Below are positions 15,960-25,087 of a stretch of DNA of 64,000 bases, in pieces. Location: positions 96,132 through 160,131 of the forward strand of contig JAHENB010000003.1 of the NCBI GenBank assembly GCA_024643345.1. The letters run 5' to 3'. This DNA comes from Maribacter sp. Its GTDB lineage: Bacteria; Bacteroidota; Bacteroidia; Flavobacteriales; Flavobacteriaceae. Numbering within the stretch: position 1 is the first letter of the stretch; every line of letters begins with the position of its first letter. Made by a program: the position numbers and the translations under genes. The notes beneath the pieces are model-generated. The model saw only the letters and a list, made by a program, of their open reading frames with translations. It did no database searches and was not told the origin of the DNA.

Positions 15960-17927
15960 ATGAATTTAAAGATCATGATCTTCATCTTATGCGGTTTCGG
16001 AGCCCATGCCCAACAGGTCGGTGATTTCATCTCTATCGAACCTGCCGGTCAAACCAGTGAATTTATAATTCCGTCGACCCATAGGTTCCAGAAGATCATC
16101 GAGACGGGCGACCCTTTGACACAAGGGGGCACCCTTCCTACAAACAATGATTTTACCGGCTACGTGCCCATTGGCGGCAGCAGTACCAACGGCTATCTGA
16201 GCATCAATGCGGAGACCGCACCAGGTGGCGTAAGCATATTGGACATCAACTATGATAACACCACCAAGCTTTGGCAAACGACTTTTTCGCAAGCCGTAAG
16301 TTTCAGTGGCTTTGGCCCTTTCGGGACCATAGCCAACTGCTCCGGTACCGTTACGCCCTGGAATACCATCATAAGTTGCGAAGAGATCACAAGTTTGGAA
16401 TTGGAAAATAGTCAAGGCTTGCCAAGAGATCTTAATGGTGATGGCTATGATGACTTCGGTTGGTGCATAGAAATAGATCCGGTTACCAAAACCGTTATCG
16501 ACAAAAGATGGGCACTGGGCAATTTTAAACACGAAAATATTGTCATTCACAGTAATCATCGAACGGTTTACGAAGGTGCAGATGCGAGCGTTGGTTATTT
16601 GTACAAATTTGTGGCAGACAATGCTCAGGATTTGGGCAGTGGGGCACTATTCGTGTACCAAGGGTCTAAAAACGGACCCGGAAATTGGATTCCGATCAAC
16701 AATAGCACACAAGCCGAACGAAATACCACTGTAGCGCAAAGTGCGGCAGTAAATGCTACAGCATTCAACGGGATAGAAGATGTTGAAATCGGACCAGACG
16801 GCTGGATCTATTTTGCCGTGAAAAATGAAAGCCAGGTGTATCGATTTTTGGATTCAGACCCTATCACAGGGACAACGGTAGCCCAAATGGAAACCTTTGT
16901 GGGCAATAGGGCTTATACCATCGACCACCCAAACGGCACTACCAACGTCAACTGGGGTGCTGGAAATGACAATCTTGCCTTTGATGGAGAAGGCAATTTA
17001 TGGGTATTACAAGATGGCGGAACCCAAAATTATATTTGGGTGGTGGCCAATAATCATACCCAAGCTTCCCCGAAAGTGAGGATCTTTGGAAATACTCCGT
17101 TGGGTTCCGAACCCACTGGAATTACCTTTTCGCCCGATTACCGTTTTCTTTTTATGTCGATACAACATCCAAACGGGAGCAACAACAGTTCCCAAATCGA
17201 TGCGGCCGGAAATTCCGTACTATTCAACAAAGCAACTACTTTGGTCTTGGCACGAAATGAAAATTTAGGCGCAGCAACAAACGTTTGGTATTTGGACGCC
17301 GATGGTGACGGATTTGCCACTGCGAGCACCGTTTTGAGCGTTTCAAATCCAGGACAGGGCTATACCACCAACGTTTTGCCCACCACAGACTGTAACGACA
17401 ACGATCCAGCGATCAACCCATCAACGGTTTGGTACCTCGACGCCGACGGCGACGGCTATGCCGATCCGACCACCTTGGACAGCTGTGCGAATCCGGGCAA
17501 TGGCTATACCACGACCGTTTTGCCGACCACCGACTGCGACGATAATGATGGCGGGGTAAACACCACTACATTATGGTACCTCGATCTGAATGGTGATGGC
17601 TATGCCGATACCATTCCCTTGACCAGTTGTTCCAGTCCGGGCGAAGGTTATTCAACCGAAGAATTACCATTGGAGCCAGCCCCGCAGCTAGGGATGACCC
17701 TATATCCCAATCCTTCATTCGGAAGTTTTTTAATAAAAATGGAAAAACAGTACCGTCAGCTGGAAGTCTCTGTGTCTATGGCATCGAACCAATCTGTTTT
17801 CCAAAAAATCTTTTTTGAGACCAAGGAAATTGACATCGATTTATCCGCTCTAAGTTCCGGGATTTACTTCCTGCAACTTACCTCTGAGGGAAACGCTCTT
17901 GGAAGTTTTAAGGTCATCCGAAAATAG
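15960..17927 (+). CDS. Secreted PhoX-like (DUF839) protein with MopE-type repeats and T9SS sorting domain
   Basis: A 655-residue secreted protein with signal peptide MNLKIMIFILCGFGAHAQ. Residues about 25-440 resemble PhoX/DUF839 alkaline phosphatases: PWNTIISCEE, then NGDGYDDFGWCIEIDP and RWALGNFKHENIVIH, typical of the beta-propeller with Ca/Fe site. Three 48-residue repeats (WYLDADGDGYAD...TTDCDDND) follow, resembling MopE metal-binding repeats. The C-terminus (LYPNPSFGSFLI...LSSGIYFLQLTSEG...KVIRK) is a type A T9SS sorting signal. The ATG at 15960 is chosen over the track start because it places the signal peptide at the N-terminus; the ATG at 15927 is possible. The likely role is surface-exposed or secreted phosphatase. 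Confidence 0.85.
   Translation: MNLKIMIFILCGFGAHAQQVGDFISIEPAGQTSEFIIPSTHRFQKIIETGDPLTQGGTLPTNNDFTGYVPIGGSSTNGYLSINAETAPGGVSILDINYDNTTKLWQTTFSQAVSFSGFGPFGTIANCSGTVTPWNTIISCEEITSLELENSQGLPRDLNGDGYDDFGWCIEIDPVTKTVIDKRWALGNFKHENIVIHSNHRTVYEGADASVGYLYKFVADNAQDLGSGALFVYQGSKNGPGNWIPINNSTQAERNTTVAQSAAVNATAFNGIEDVEIGPDGWIYFAVKNESQVYRFLDSDPITGTTVAQMETFVGNRAYTIDHPNGTTNVNWGAGNDNLAFDGEGNLWVLQDGGTQNYIWVVANNHTQASPKVRIFGNTPLGSEPTGITFSPDYRFLFMSIQHPNGSNNSSQIDAAGNSVLFNKATTLVLARNENLGAATNVWYLDADGDGFATASTVLSVSNPGQGYTTNVLPTTDCNDNDPAINPSTVWYLDADGDGYADPTTLDSCANPGNGYTTTVLPTTDCDDNDGGVNTTTLWYLDLNGDGYADTIPLTSCSSPGEGYSTEELPLEPAPQLGMTLYPNPSFGSFLIKMEKQYRQLEVSVSMASNQSVFQKIFFETKEIDIDLSALSSGIYFLQLTSEGNALGSFKVIRK
17283..17690 (+). 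repeat. Three tandem MopE-like repeats within the PhoX-like gene (period 144 bp)
   Basis: Units begin at 17283, 17427 and 17571, exactly 144 bases apart. Each encodes [V/L]WYLDxxGDGxA followed by a cysteine-containing stretch; the first two end in DCxDND. The last copy is shortened and runs into the sorting domain. DNA similarity between copies one and two is high, which suggests recent duplication. Confidence 0.85.
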
Positions 17928-17983
17928 CGCTCCCCTGACAATCCTAAATATGCGTTTCATCAACTTCAGGGAACTGGACAGAA

Positions 17984-18340
17984 TTATGATCCATGCCGCT
18001 CTTTCAGCCAAACTTTTTGAAGTTCCCTTTTCAATATCAAAAAAGAAACCTGCTCAGCAACTTCGACAACGTCGGTCACTTGAATTTCCTTAAAAGCTTT
18101 TTCCGGAACGTCGACGACATAGAGCAGATTGAGATAATCTGAAAAACGTTCCATAATCAAATAATAGATTTTTTCGTGCAAGATCGTCCTCAACTGCTCA
18201 GGAACGATATCCATTTGGAAATCGACCTGGACATTGGCCAAACCGAAATCCTTAGCTAACTGTACCACTAATTTTTGATACAATCGCGATTTAATGGCAT
18301 CTTGAAGTAAGACGGTGCTATTGGGAAAATTCGAAAGCAT
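17984..18340 (-). CDS. Hypothetical protein
   Basis: A 118-residue protein with no signal peptide or membrane helix that I do not recognise. The sequence is mixed alpha/beta with charged segments (LYQKLVVQLAKDFGLANVQVDF, LHEKIYYLIMERFSDYLNLLYVVDVPE). It looks like genuine coding because the pattern of buried and charged residues is regular. It lies downstream of the secreted amidohydrolase on the same strand, with a 170-base gap that holds a strong palindrome. It converges on the PhoX-like gene. Confidence 0.7.
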   Translation of the reverse strand: MLSNFPNSTVLLQDAIKSRLYQKLVVQLAKDFGLANVQVDFQMDIVPEQLRTILHEKIYYLIMERFSDYLNLLYVVDVPEKAFKEIQVTDVVEVAEQVSFLILKRELQKVWLKERHGS

Positions 18341-18436
18341 AGTAGATGTACGTTAAGGACAATGATTTGGTTTATCCTTGAAATGTGGCACCCCTAAAGG
18401 AAACCGGTCAAAATAAGTACAACCAGACTTCACCTC

Positions 18437-18467
18437 CCGCTTTCATGGCTTGAAGCCATGAAAGCGG
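18437..18467. repeat. 31-bp near-perfect palindrome (15-bp arms)
   Basis: The left arm CCGCTTTCATGGCTT is followed by one G and then its exact reverse complement. There is no T-run on either side, so it is not a standard intrinsic terminator. It lies between the amidohydrolase stop and the start of the hypothetical gene. It may be a dispersed palindromic repeat, a protein-binding site or an mRNA-stabilising hairpin. Confidence 0.75.
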
Positions 18468-18510
18468 CAAAGCCAATACATGGGACCATATGGAAAGGAA
18501 ACTATAGAAT

Positions 18511-19785
18511 CTATCCTTTGTAAACAACTCCGTTTTTCATCACAAAGACCACATTTTCCAACGTCTTAACATCGGTTTCGGGATTTTCCCCGACTGCAAT
18601 GATGTCGGCCAAAAAACCTTCTTTCAACTGGCCGAGTTCAGTTGCCATACCCAATAGCAAAGCATTGGTAACGGTCGCGGCTTTTAACGATTCCATAACC
18701 GGAATACCGGCCTCCAACAAATAGTTGAATTCAATGGCGTTCTGACCATGTGGAAATACTCCGGCATCGGTGCCAAAGGCCATGGGAACCCCTTTTTTAT
18801 ATGCCCTTGAAATCGTCGCTTGGTGTTTAGGGCCGATCTCCAACGCTTTTTGGGCAACCACTTCCGGAAAAAATCCGGGTACTTTGGCCTTCTCCGCAAC
18901 CTGTATGCCCGCACTGATGGTAGGCACTAAATAGCATTGGTGCTTTTTCATCAATTCCATGGTTTCCTCGCTCATCAACGTACCGTGCTCAATCGTATTC
19001 ACGCCTCCCAAAACGGCCAATTTCATCCCCTCATCACCGTGGGCATGGGCGGCCACCATAAAACCATAATCTTTGGCAGTGGAGGTTATCGCCTGTATTT
19101 CTTCTAAGGTAAACTGCGGATTTTGACCGCTTTTCGCCACGCTCAGTACCCCGCCCGTTGCGGTGATCTTGATCAAATCGGCCCCATTTTTATAACGCTG
19201 CCGAACCGCTTTCCTGCCATCATCCGCCGAATTCACCACTCCTTCTTTGGGCCCTGGATCGCCCATCAGATCCTTGCGCATACCGTTGGTTGGGTCGGCA
19301 TGCCCTCCCGTAGTGGCCAGAGTCTTGCCAGCAGTGAAAATCCGGGGGCCATCTACAGATCCTTTGTTAATGGCGTTGCGAAGGGAAATGTTGACTCCGG
19401 AACCCCCTAAATCCCTGACCGTTGTAAAACCGGCCATTAAGGTACGTTTTGCATACACTGTGGCCTGAAGTGCCACATCGGCCTCATTATCGGTAAATCG
19501 TTTGATATAAGTCTGTGGATTGAATTCAGATTCGATATGCACGTGCATATCGATAAGTCCCGGAAGTACCGTTTTGGATTTTAGGTCTATGGCTTGATCG
19601 TTCGGCCCAGGGGAGAGATAACCGTTGCTTATGTTCTTTATCCTATCCGCCGAAATAACAATCGTTTTTTCCTTTAGCACTTCCCCGGTCCGGGTGTCGA
19701 TTAGGCTTCCGCAGTGTAGATACGTATCCTGGGCCACGCTTGGAAGAAAGGCCAAAAACGCAAAAAGAAGTACCAATTTTTTCAT
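18511..19785 (-). CDS. Secreted metal-dependent amidohydrolase (imidazolonepropionase-like / prolidase-type)
   Basis: A 424-residue exported enzyme (signal peptide MKKLVLLFAFLAFLPSVAQ) of the amidohydrolase superfamily. Metal-site motifs are DMHVHIE, the histidines in AAHAHG and EHGTLM, and the late aspartate in FGTDAGVFPHG. The subfamily is often annotated as Xaa-Pro dipeptidase or carboxypeptidase-like; the substrate cannot be read from sequence. The usual conserved Lys or carboxylated Lys is probably within DLIKITATGGV. Periplasmic location suggests peptide scavenging. Confidence 0.88.
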   Translation of the reverse strand: MKKLVLLFAFLAFLPSVAQDTYLHCGSLIDTRTGEVLKEKTIVISADRIKNISNGYLSPGPNDQAIDLKSKTVLPGLIDMHVHIESEFNPQTYIKRFTDNEADVALQATVYAKRTLMAGFTTVRDLGGSGVNISLRNAINKGSVDGPRIFTAGKTLATTGGHADPTNGMRKDLMGDPGPKEGVVNSADDGRKAVRQRYKNGADLIKITATGGVLSVAKSGQNPQFTLEEIQAITSTAKDYGFMVAAHAHGDEGMKLAVLGGVNTIEHGTLMSEETMELMKKHQCYLVPTISAGIQVAEKAKVPGFFPEVVAQKALEIGPKHQATISRAYKKGVPMAFGTDAGVFPHGQNAIEFNYLLEAGIPVMESLKAATVTNALLLGMATELGQLKEGFLADIIAVGENPETDVKTLENVVFVMKNGVVYKG

Positions 19786-19867
19786 GGGTCAAGGTTTAGT
19801 CCAACAAAATAAGGAGAAATTTGCACAATTGCCCCATTACTAAAACCTTTGTTCTTTATGCAGGAAA

Positions 19868-20884
19868 CTACCCCCTGATCTTGCGTTCCCAATCCCAGGC
19901 CGACTTCATAGCTTGATCCAATGTAAACTGGGCCTTCCAACCCAAGACCTTGTTCGCTTTTGTGGTATCGGCATAAGCACTTACAATGTCCCCGGGGCGG
20001 CGGTCTACGATTTTGTAGTTTAATTTTAACCCGGATACCCGCTCAAAACTTTTAATGACTTCTAGGACCGAACTCCCCTTCCCAGTACCCACATTGTAGA
20101 ACTCGTAATTATTACTGTTTTTTGCATCCAGAAGACGTTTTAAGGCAACGACATGGGCCTTGGCCAAATCGACTACATGGATATAGTCGCGTATACAAGT
20201 ACCGTCCGCTGTGGGGTAATCATCGCCAAAAACCGATAATTGTTCTCGGATCCCCATTGCGGTCTGGGTGATGAAAGGCACCAGATTTTGAGGGATTCCG
20301 ATGGGCAATTCGCCTATTTCTGCACTAGGGTGGGCCCCCATGGGATTGAAATAACGAAGCGCTATAGCATTGAGTCCCGGAGTTACCTTGCAGGTATCCG
20401 ATATGATCTCTTCCCCGATCTGTTTGGTATTGCCATAGGGCGACTCTGCCGGTTTCACAGGGGCATCTTCGGTTATGGGCATTTTATCGGCCTGGCCATA
20501 AACGGTACAGGAGGAACTGAAGATAAAACTCGACCGGGGTTTTTTGGAAAGTTCCTGTAAGAGATACACCAAAGTGGCGATGTTATTTTCATAATACAGC
20601 AACGGATTGGTCACGCTTTCCCCCACTGCCTTGGAGGCCGCAAAATGGATAACCCCTTCTATTTCGGCATGTCTTTTGAAGAAATCTTGTACTTTCAACT
20701 TATCCCTGAGGTCCATTTTTTCAAAAATAGGGGCCTTCCGTGTAATCGAGGCAATACCCTTCAACACCTCTTCAGACGAATTGGAACAATCATCGACGAT
20801 TACCACTTCAAAGCCCTGCTCCTGAAGTTCTACTACGGTATGGGAACCAATAAATCCAAGGCCTCCGGTTACAAGTATTTTCAT
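19868..20884 (-). CDS. galE: UDP-glucose 4-epimerase
   Basis: Interconverts UDP-glucose and UDP-galactose. A short-chain dehydrogenase fold with the NAD-binding GGLGFIGSH at the N-terminus, FSSSCTVYG (the catalytic Ser/Thr region) and the SPYGNTK pair (Tyr and Lys). FNPMGAHPSAEIGE and the later DGTCIRDYIHVVDLAKAH are typical of GalE proper. The length of 338 residues is standard. A -7 box sits about 20 bases upstream, so it has its own promoter although it follows the sugar aminotransferase on the same strand. Both suggest cell-surface sugar synthesis. Confidence 0.94.
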   Translation of the reverse strand: MKILVTGGLGFIGSHTVVELQEQGFEVVIVDDCSNSSEEVLKGIASITRKAPIFEKMDLRDKLKVQDFFKRHAEIEGVIHFAASKAVGESVTNPLLYYENNIATLVYLLQELSKKPRSSFIFSSSCTVYGQADKMPITEDAPVKPAESPYGNTKQIGEEIISDTCKVTPGLNAIALRYFNPMGAHPSAEIGELPIGIPQNLVPFITQTAMGIREQLSVFGDDYPTADGTCIRDYIHVVDLAKAHVVALKRLLDAKNSNNYEFYNVGTGKGSSVLEVIKSFERVSGLKLNYKIVDRRPGDIVSAYADTTKANKVLGWKAQFTLDQAMKSAWDWERKIRG

Positions 20885-20904
20885 AATAAATAAAGGTTAG
20901 GCGC

Positions 20905-20931
20905 CAAAACTAATGATAACCAACGGTTATC
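20905..20931 (-). promoter_or_regulatory. galE -7 box (TAGTTTTG) with adjacent 7-bp inverted repeat
   Basis: TAGTTTTG on the minus strand (20912-20905) matches TAnnTTTG and lies 20 bases before galE. Directly upstream, GATAACC-AAC-GGTTATC (20915-20931) is a perfect inverted repeat covering the stop of the aminotransferase gene. It could be an operator or a weak 3' hairpin. Confidence 0.4.
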
Positions 20932-22081
20932 CGTTTACAAAACCGATGATAGAATCGGTAATATGGGCAATCTGTTCGTCATCGAGCTCGGTATGCATGG
21001 GCAGCGAAATTACTTCCCGTACCAAGCGATTGGTCACCGGAAAATCGCTTTCCGCATAGCGGTCATCTGTATACGCTTTTTGTTGGTGCAAGGGAATGGG
21101 ATAATAAACCCCACATGGGATTCCCTTTTCATTAAGATATTTCACAAGGGCGTCGCGTTTGCCATTGGTTATTTTAAGGGTGTATTGATGGAATACATGA
21201 CAGTCACAACTGGCACAAATGCCCTCACAGCCATTCACCGTTTTGGGCACCACGATATGTGCCTGATTGGCGAAGGCCCTTGAATATTTTCGCGCCGCTT
21301 CCCTTCTGCGATTTCCATATTCATCGAGTTTTGGCAACTTGGCGCGCAACACGGCCGCTTGTATCGAATCCAATCTTGAATTGACCCCTACCACATCATG
21401 ATGGTATCGCTCGTACATACCATGGTTGACAATGCCCCGTATCATATGGGCCAAATCATCATCATTCGTAAAGATTGCCCCCCCATCGCCATAGGCGCCC
21501 AAATTCTTCGATGGAAAAAAAGAGGTAGCGGCCACATGCCCCATGGTACCCGCTTTTTGTTTTTTGCCGTCGTCAAAAGTGTAGTTGGCCCCGATCGCCT
21601 GGGCATTGTCTTCAATCACATATAAATCATGTTTTGCCGCCAAATCCAAGAGGGTATCCATATCGGCGCACTGTCCGAAAAGATGAACCGGGACAATGGC
21701 CCTTGTTCTTGGGGTAATGGCACGTTCAACCGCTTTCACATTGATATTGAAGGTGTCGGGATCTACATCAACCAAAACGGGGGTCAACTGTAGCAGGGCA
21801 ATCACCTCAACAGTGGCGGCAAAGGTAAAATCGGCGGTGATGACCTCATCACCGGGCCGAAGCCCCAAGCCCATCATCGCAATTTGAAGTGCATCGGTAC
21901 CGTTGGCGCAGGGAATAACATGTTTCACCCCAAGGTAGGTTTCCAGCTCTTTTTGAAATGCATGTACCTCCGGGCCATTTATAAATGCGGAGGTTTCCAT
22001 AATATTGGCGATGGAAGCATCGATTTGTTGCTTGATGCCTTTGTATTGGCCACTAAGGTCGACCATTTGGATTTTCCTCAT
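20927..22081 (-). CDS. DegT/DnrJ/EryC1/StrS family sugar aminotransferase
   Basis: PLP-dependent aminotransferase acting on nucleotide-linked keto sugars, used in lipopolysaccharide, capsule or glycan synthesis. The N-terminal VDLSGQYKGIKQQID and PCANGTDALQIAMM are typical. The PLP lysine is Lys192 in FFPSKNLGAYGDGGA. At 384 residues it is full length. A cysteine-rich stretch, CEGICASCDCHVFHQY, near the substrate-binding region is seen in this branch of the family. A -7 box lies about 24 bases upstream. waaA is divergent and galE is next downstream, which supports a surface-polysaccharide role. Confidence 0.92.
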   Translation of the reverse strand: MRKIQMVDLSGQYKGIKQQIDASIANIMETSAFINGPEVHAFQKELETYLGVKHVIPCANGTDALQIAMMGLGLRPGDEVITADFTFAATVEVIALLQLTPVLVDVDPDTFNINVKAVERAITPRTRAIVPVHLFGQCADMDTLLDLAAKHDLYVIEDNAQAIGANYTFDDGKKQKAGTMGHVAATSFFPSKNLGAYGDGGAIFTNDDDLAHMIRGIVNHGMYERYHHDVVGVNSRLDSIQAAVLRAKLPKLDEYGNRRREAARKYSRAFANQAHIVVPKTVNGCEGICASCDCHVFHQYTLKITNGKRDALVKYLNEKGIPCGVYYPIPLHQQKAYTDDRYAESDFPVTNRLVREVISLPMHTELDDEQIAHITDSIIGFVNG

Positions 22082-22105
22082 GAAAAGATTTTAATTCTGT
22101 TGGCA

Positions 22106-22113
22106 CAAAAATA
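22106..22113 (-). promoter_or_regulatory. -7 box of the DegT-type aminotransferase gene (TATTTTTG)
   Basis: TATTTTTG on the minus strand matches TAnnTTTG and leaves a leader of about 20 bases. No clean -33 TTTG is seen at the expected distance. Confidence 0.4.
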
Positions 22114-22173
22114 CGAAACCACAGAGAATGAATCTGTCGAAAGAAGCGTATTTTAGCCGCAAATAATGCCAAA

Positions 22174-23409
22174 GTGTATTACCTCTACAACCTGATCGTT
22201 CAAATTTTCTGGTTTTATCTAAAGATCGTGGCGCTTTTCCACCCTAAAATCAAGCTTTTTGTTGAAGGCAGGAAAGACGCTTTTGGTCATTTGGAACGTT
22301 CGGTCGCAAGCTCGGATCGTATTTTTTGGATCCATGTGGCCTCTTTGGGCGAATTCGAACAGGGACTCCCGATCATTGAAAAATTGAGGCAGGAATATCC
22401 GACCCATAAAATCCTGGTCACTTTTTTTTCGCCGTCAGGTTACGAAATCAAGAAGAATTCACAAGTTGCCGACGTCATTGCCTATTTACCAATGGACAGT
22501 GCGAATAATGTGGTCCGATTCCTTAAAATAGTGCATCCCGAATTGGCTATTTTCGTCAAATATGAAATATGGCCCAATTACCTAAGGCACCTAAAGGATA
22601 AAAAAATTCCGACGCTCCTTGTTTCCGCACTGTTCAAAAAACGGCAGGTTTATTTTAAAAGTTATGGCGGTTTTATGCGCAAGGCCTTAACTGCCTTCCA
22701 CCATATTTTTGTCCAGGATACCGCTTCGGAGCATTTATTGAAAACTATTGGAATTAAAAACATATCGGTCAGCGGTGATACCCGCCTTGATAGGGTTTCC
22801 GAAATTTTGGAAAGGGACAATACCCTTGACTTCATGGTTAAATTCAAACAAAATAGGCTGTGCATGGTCGCAGGAAGTACGTGGCCGGAAGACGAATCGC
22901 TTTTGATCGACTTTATCAATTCGTCTCAAAAAAACTTAAAATTCGTTTTGGCGCCCCATACCCTGAATAGCGAAAAAATTCTTGGCCTGGCCGGCGCGTT
23001 CACCAAAAAAACGATGCTCTATACCAACCTGGATTTGGCCACCATTAGCGACTGTGAGGTTTTGATCATCAATCATATCGGTCTTTTGACCAAAATCTAC
23101 AGCTATGCCGACATCGCTTATGTCGGCGGAGGTTTCGCAACCGGACTTCACAACACCTTGGAGCCAGCGGTCTTCGGAATTCCCGTGATTATCGGACCCC
23201 GTTTTAAGGGGTTTAAGGAAGCGGAAGATTTGGTGGGCCAAAAAGGCATTCTCACCGTAAGCGATCGATGGAGCTTCGGGGAATTGATTAAAAAAATGCT
23301 CGATAATCCCGATTTCCGTCGCAAGACCGGTGCGGTGAACGCAGCATATATTGCCAAAAACAAGGGAGCAAGCGTCCAAATTATGAATCACATCCGTAAA
23401 TTATTATGA
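22174..23409 (+). CDS. waaA: 3-deoxy-D-manno-octulosonic acid (Kdo) transferase
   Basis: Transfers Kdo to lipid A in the inner membrane, an essential step of lipopolysaccharide synthesis. The 411-residue GT-B enzyme has an N-terminal membrane anchor (IVQIFWFYLKIVALFHPK), then the family motifs WIHVASLGEFEQGLPIIE, YEIWPNYLRHL, SGDTRLDRV and YVGGGFATGLHNTLEPAVFGIP in order. The start is a GTG at 22174; no ATG lies close enough upstream, and the alignment to family N-termini supports it. A small lipoprotein gene follows after 19 bases. Confidence 0.94.
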   Translation: MYYLYNLIVQIFWFYLKIVALFHPKIKLFVEGRKDAFGHLERSVASSDRIFWIHVASLGEFEQGLPIIEKLRQEYPTHKILVTFFSPSGYEIKKNSQVADVIAYLPMDSANNVVRFLKIVHPELAIFVKYEIWPNYLRHLKDKKIPTLLVSALFKKRQVYFKSYGGFMRKALTAFHHIFVQDTASEHLLKTIGIKNISVSGDTRLDRVSEILERDNTLDFMVKFKQNRLCMVAGSTWPEDESLLIDFINSSQKNLKFVLAPHTLNSEKILGLAGAFTKKTMLYTNLDLATISDCEVLIINHIGLLTKIYSYADIAYVGGGFATGLHNTLEPAVFGIPVIIGPRFKGFKEAEDLVGQKGILTVSDRWSFGELIKKMLDNPDFRRKTGAVNAAYIAKNKGASVQIMNHIRKLL

Positions 23410-23428
23410 TTCACTCTTTTTTTGATCC

Positions 23429-23650
23429 ATGCGTTTACCCCATATTGCCTTGTTTGTTATGCTGCTGACTTGCTTATCTTGCAATCCTTTTGCACAGAAC
23501 GGTCATGATTCGAATGCAAACGACAATCGTAATGCCCCATTGGATGACATAGAACTGCAACGTCTGAAGTCCAATGATTCCATGATAAAAAAACTGCAGA
23601 AAAAAAGAAAAGCCCAGGCTTCGGATACCTTAAAACCCAAGTCGGCCTAG
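23429..23650 (+). CDS. Small lipoprotein of unknown function
   Basis: A 73-residue protein with a lipoprotein signal (MRLPHIALFVMLLTCLSC), where the cysteine at position 18 fits a lipobox. The mature part is short, polar and charged (LDDIELQRLKSNDSMIKKLQKKRKAQ), possibly a single helix. It follows waaA by 19 bases and is likely cotranscribed. No family recognised. Confidence 0.65.
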   Translation: MRLPHIALFVMLLTCLSCNPFAQNGHDSNANDNRNAPLDDIELQRLKSNDSMIKKLQKKRKAQASDTLKPKSA

Positions 23651-23764
23651 GCACTGCCCAAAAGGTAAATAAAGCCCATTGTCTTCCTTCATGGTCAAAA
23701 GGATGCCCAAGGACATTGGTACCTTAATTTTTATTAGATTTACCAAAACCAACAACCCACGACC

Positions 23765-25087
23765 ATGAATTCCAAAATTTTAAGAATATCAATGATTGCC
23801 GCACTGGCCGGCTTTTTGTTCGGCTTTGACACCGTTGTTATTTCCGGGGCCGAGAAAACATTACAATTGCTGTGGAACACCTCCGATGCCTTCCACGGCT
23901 CTGTGGTGATTGGGATGGCGCTTTGGGGAACGGTAATTGGCGCCCTTTTGGGCGGAATACCAACAGATAAGATCGGCAGGAAAAATACCCTGATCTGGAT
24001 AGGCATCCTATATTCTGTATCAGCTATAGGTTCGGCCTTTGCGAATGACCCTATCACCTTTGCCATTGCCAGATTTATAGGCGGCCTTGGCGTTGGGGCA
24101 TCGACCGTGGCCGCACCCGCCTATATTTCGGAAATAGCGCCTGCCAAAAATCGAGGGAGATTGGTTGGGCTTTACCAGTTTATGTTGGTCTTCGGAATTT
24201 TGATGGCTTTCATCAGTAATTATGCCTTGAGCGACGTCGGTAAGAACGCTTGGAGATGGATGGTTGGCGTGGAGGCTTTTCCCGCCATCATCTATACCCT
24301 TTTTGTGATGACGGTGCCCAAAAGCCCAAGATGGCTTTTGACCAAGCATCGAACTGCAGAGGCGAAGGCCATACTCGCTACCCTGAACCCCGAATTGACC
24401 ATTGAAGGGCTTCAGGCCGATATGGATGAGGGAATGGACGACAACAGTTCCAGTGAAAATATCTTCATCAAAAAATATAGGTTCCCTTTAATGCTGGCTT
24501 TTTTTATCGCTTTTTTCAATCAATTTTCAGGCATTAACGCCTTTCTTTATTACGCCCCGCGCATTTTTGAGGCCGCGGGTCTCGGCGAGAGCACAGCGCT
24601 GCTAAGCAGTATTGGTATCGGCATTACCAATTTGGTTTTTACCATAGTAGGCATTTTCCTTATCGACAAGTTGGGAAGGAAGCAATTGATGTATATGGGA
24701 TCTGTGGGCTATATCATTTCCCTGTCCCTTGTGGCCGCGGCCTTTATTTTGGGATGGCAGGGCATGGCCGTACCCATATTCCTCTTTTTGTTCATCGCTT
24801 CCCATGCCATCGGCCAGGGCGCTGTAATCTGGGTATTCATTTCTGAGGTTTTCCCCAATCATTTGCGTGGGGCGGGCCAGTCTTTTGGCAGCTCTACCCA
24901 TTGGGTACTGGCCGCGATCATCCCTTCTTTGGTGCCCTTTTTGTTCGGAACCATTGGCCCGGGACCGGTCTTTGCCTTTTTCGCGTTCATGATGGTTTTA
25001 CAGTTGTTGTTCGTATATTTCATAATGCCGGAGACCAAGGGAATCAGCCTAGAACAACTGAGCCAAAAGCTCAGCGGAAAAAAATAG
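23765..25087 (+). CDS. Sugar porter (MFS) family transporter
   Basis: A 440-residue inner-membrane transporter of the major facilitator superfamily with twelve predicted helices. Sugar-porter signatures are present: GFDTVVISGA in helix 1, DKIGRKNTLIW between helices 2 and 3, RFIGGLGVGASTVAAPAYISEIAP, PKSPRWLL before the central loop, NQFSGINAFLYYAP in helix 7 and PETKGISLEQL after helix 12. These point to proton-coupled hexose or pentose uptake. The exact sugar cannot be told. A weak -7-like box (TAGATTTA, 23735-23742) lies upstream. Confidence 0.93.
   Translation: MNSKILRISMIAALAGFLFGFDTVVISGAEKTLQLLWNTSDAFHGSVVIGMALWGTVIGALLGGIPTDKIGRKNTLIWIGILYSVSAIGSAFANDPITFAIARFIGGLGVGASTVAAPAYISEIAPAKNRGRLVGLYQFMLVFGILMAFISNYALSDVGKNAWRWMVGVEAFPAIIYTLFVMTVPKSPRWLLTKHRTAEAKAILATLNPELTIEGLQADMDEGMDDNSSSENIFIKKYRFPLMLAFFIAFFNQFSGINAFLYYAPRIFEAAGLGESTALLSSIGIGITNLVFTIVGIFLIDKLGRKQLMYMGSVGYIISLSLVAAAFILGWQGMAVPIFLFLFIASHAIGQGAVIWVFISEVFPNHLRGAGQSFGSSTHWVLAAIIPSLVPFLFGTIGPGPVFAFFAFMMVLQLLFVYFIMPETKGISLEQLSQKLSGKK

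Noticed and set aside
17283-17690. Considered as a CRISPR or satellite array
   Set aside because: Only three units, in frame, coding for metal-binding repeats; no spacers of the CRISPR kind.
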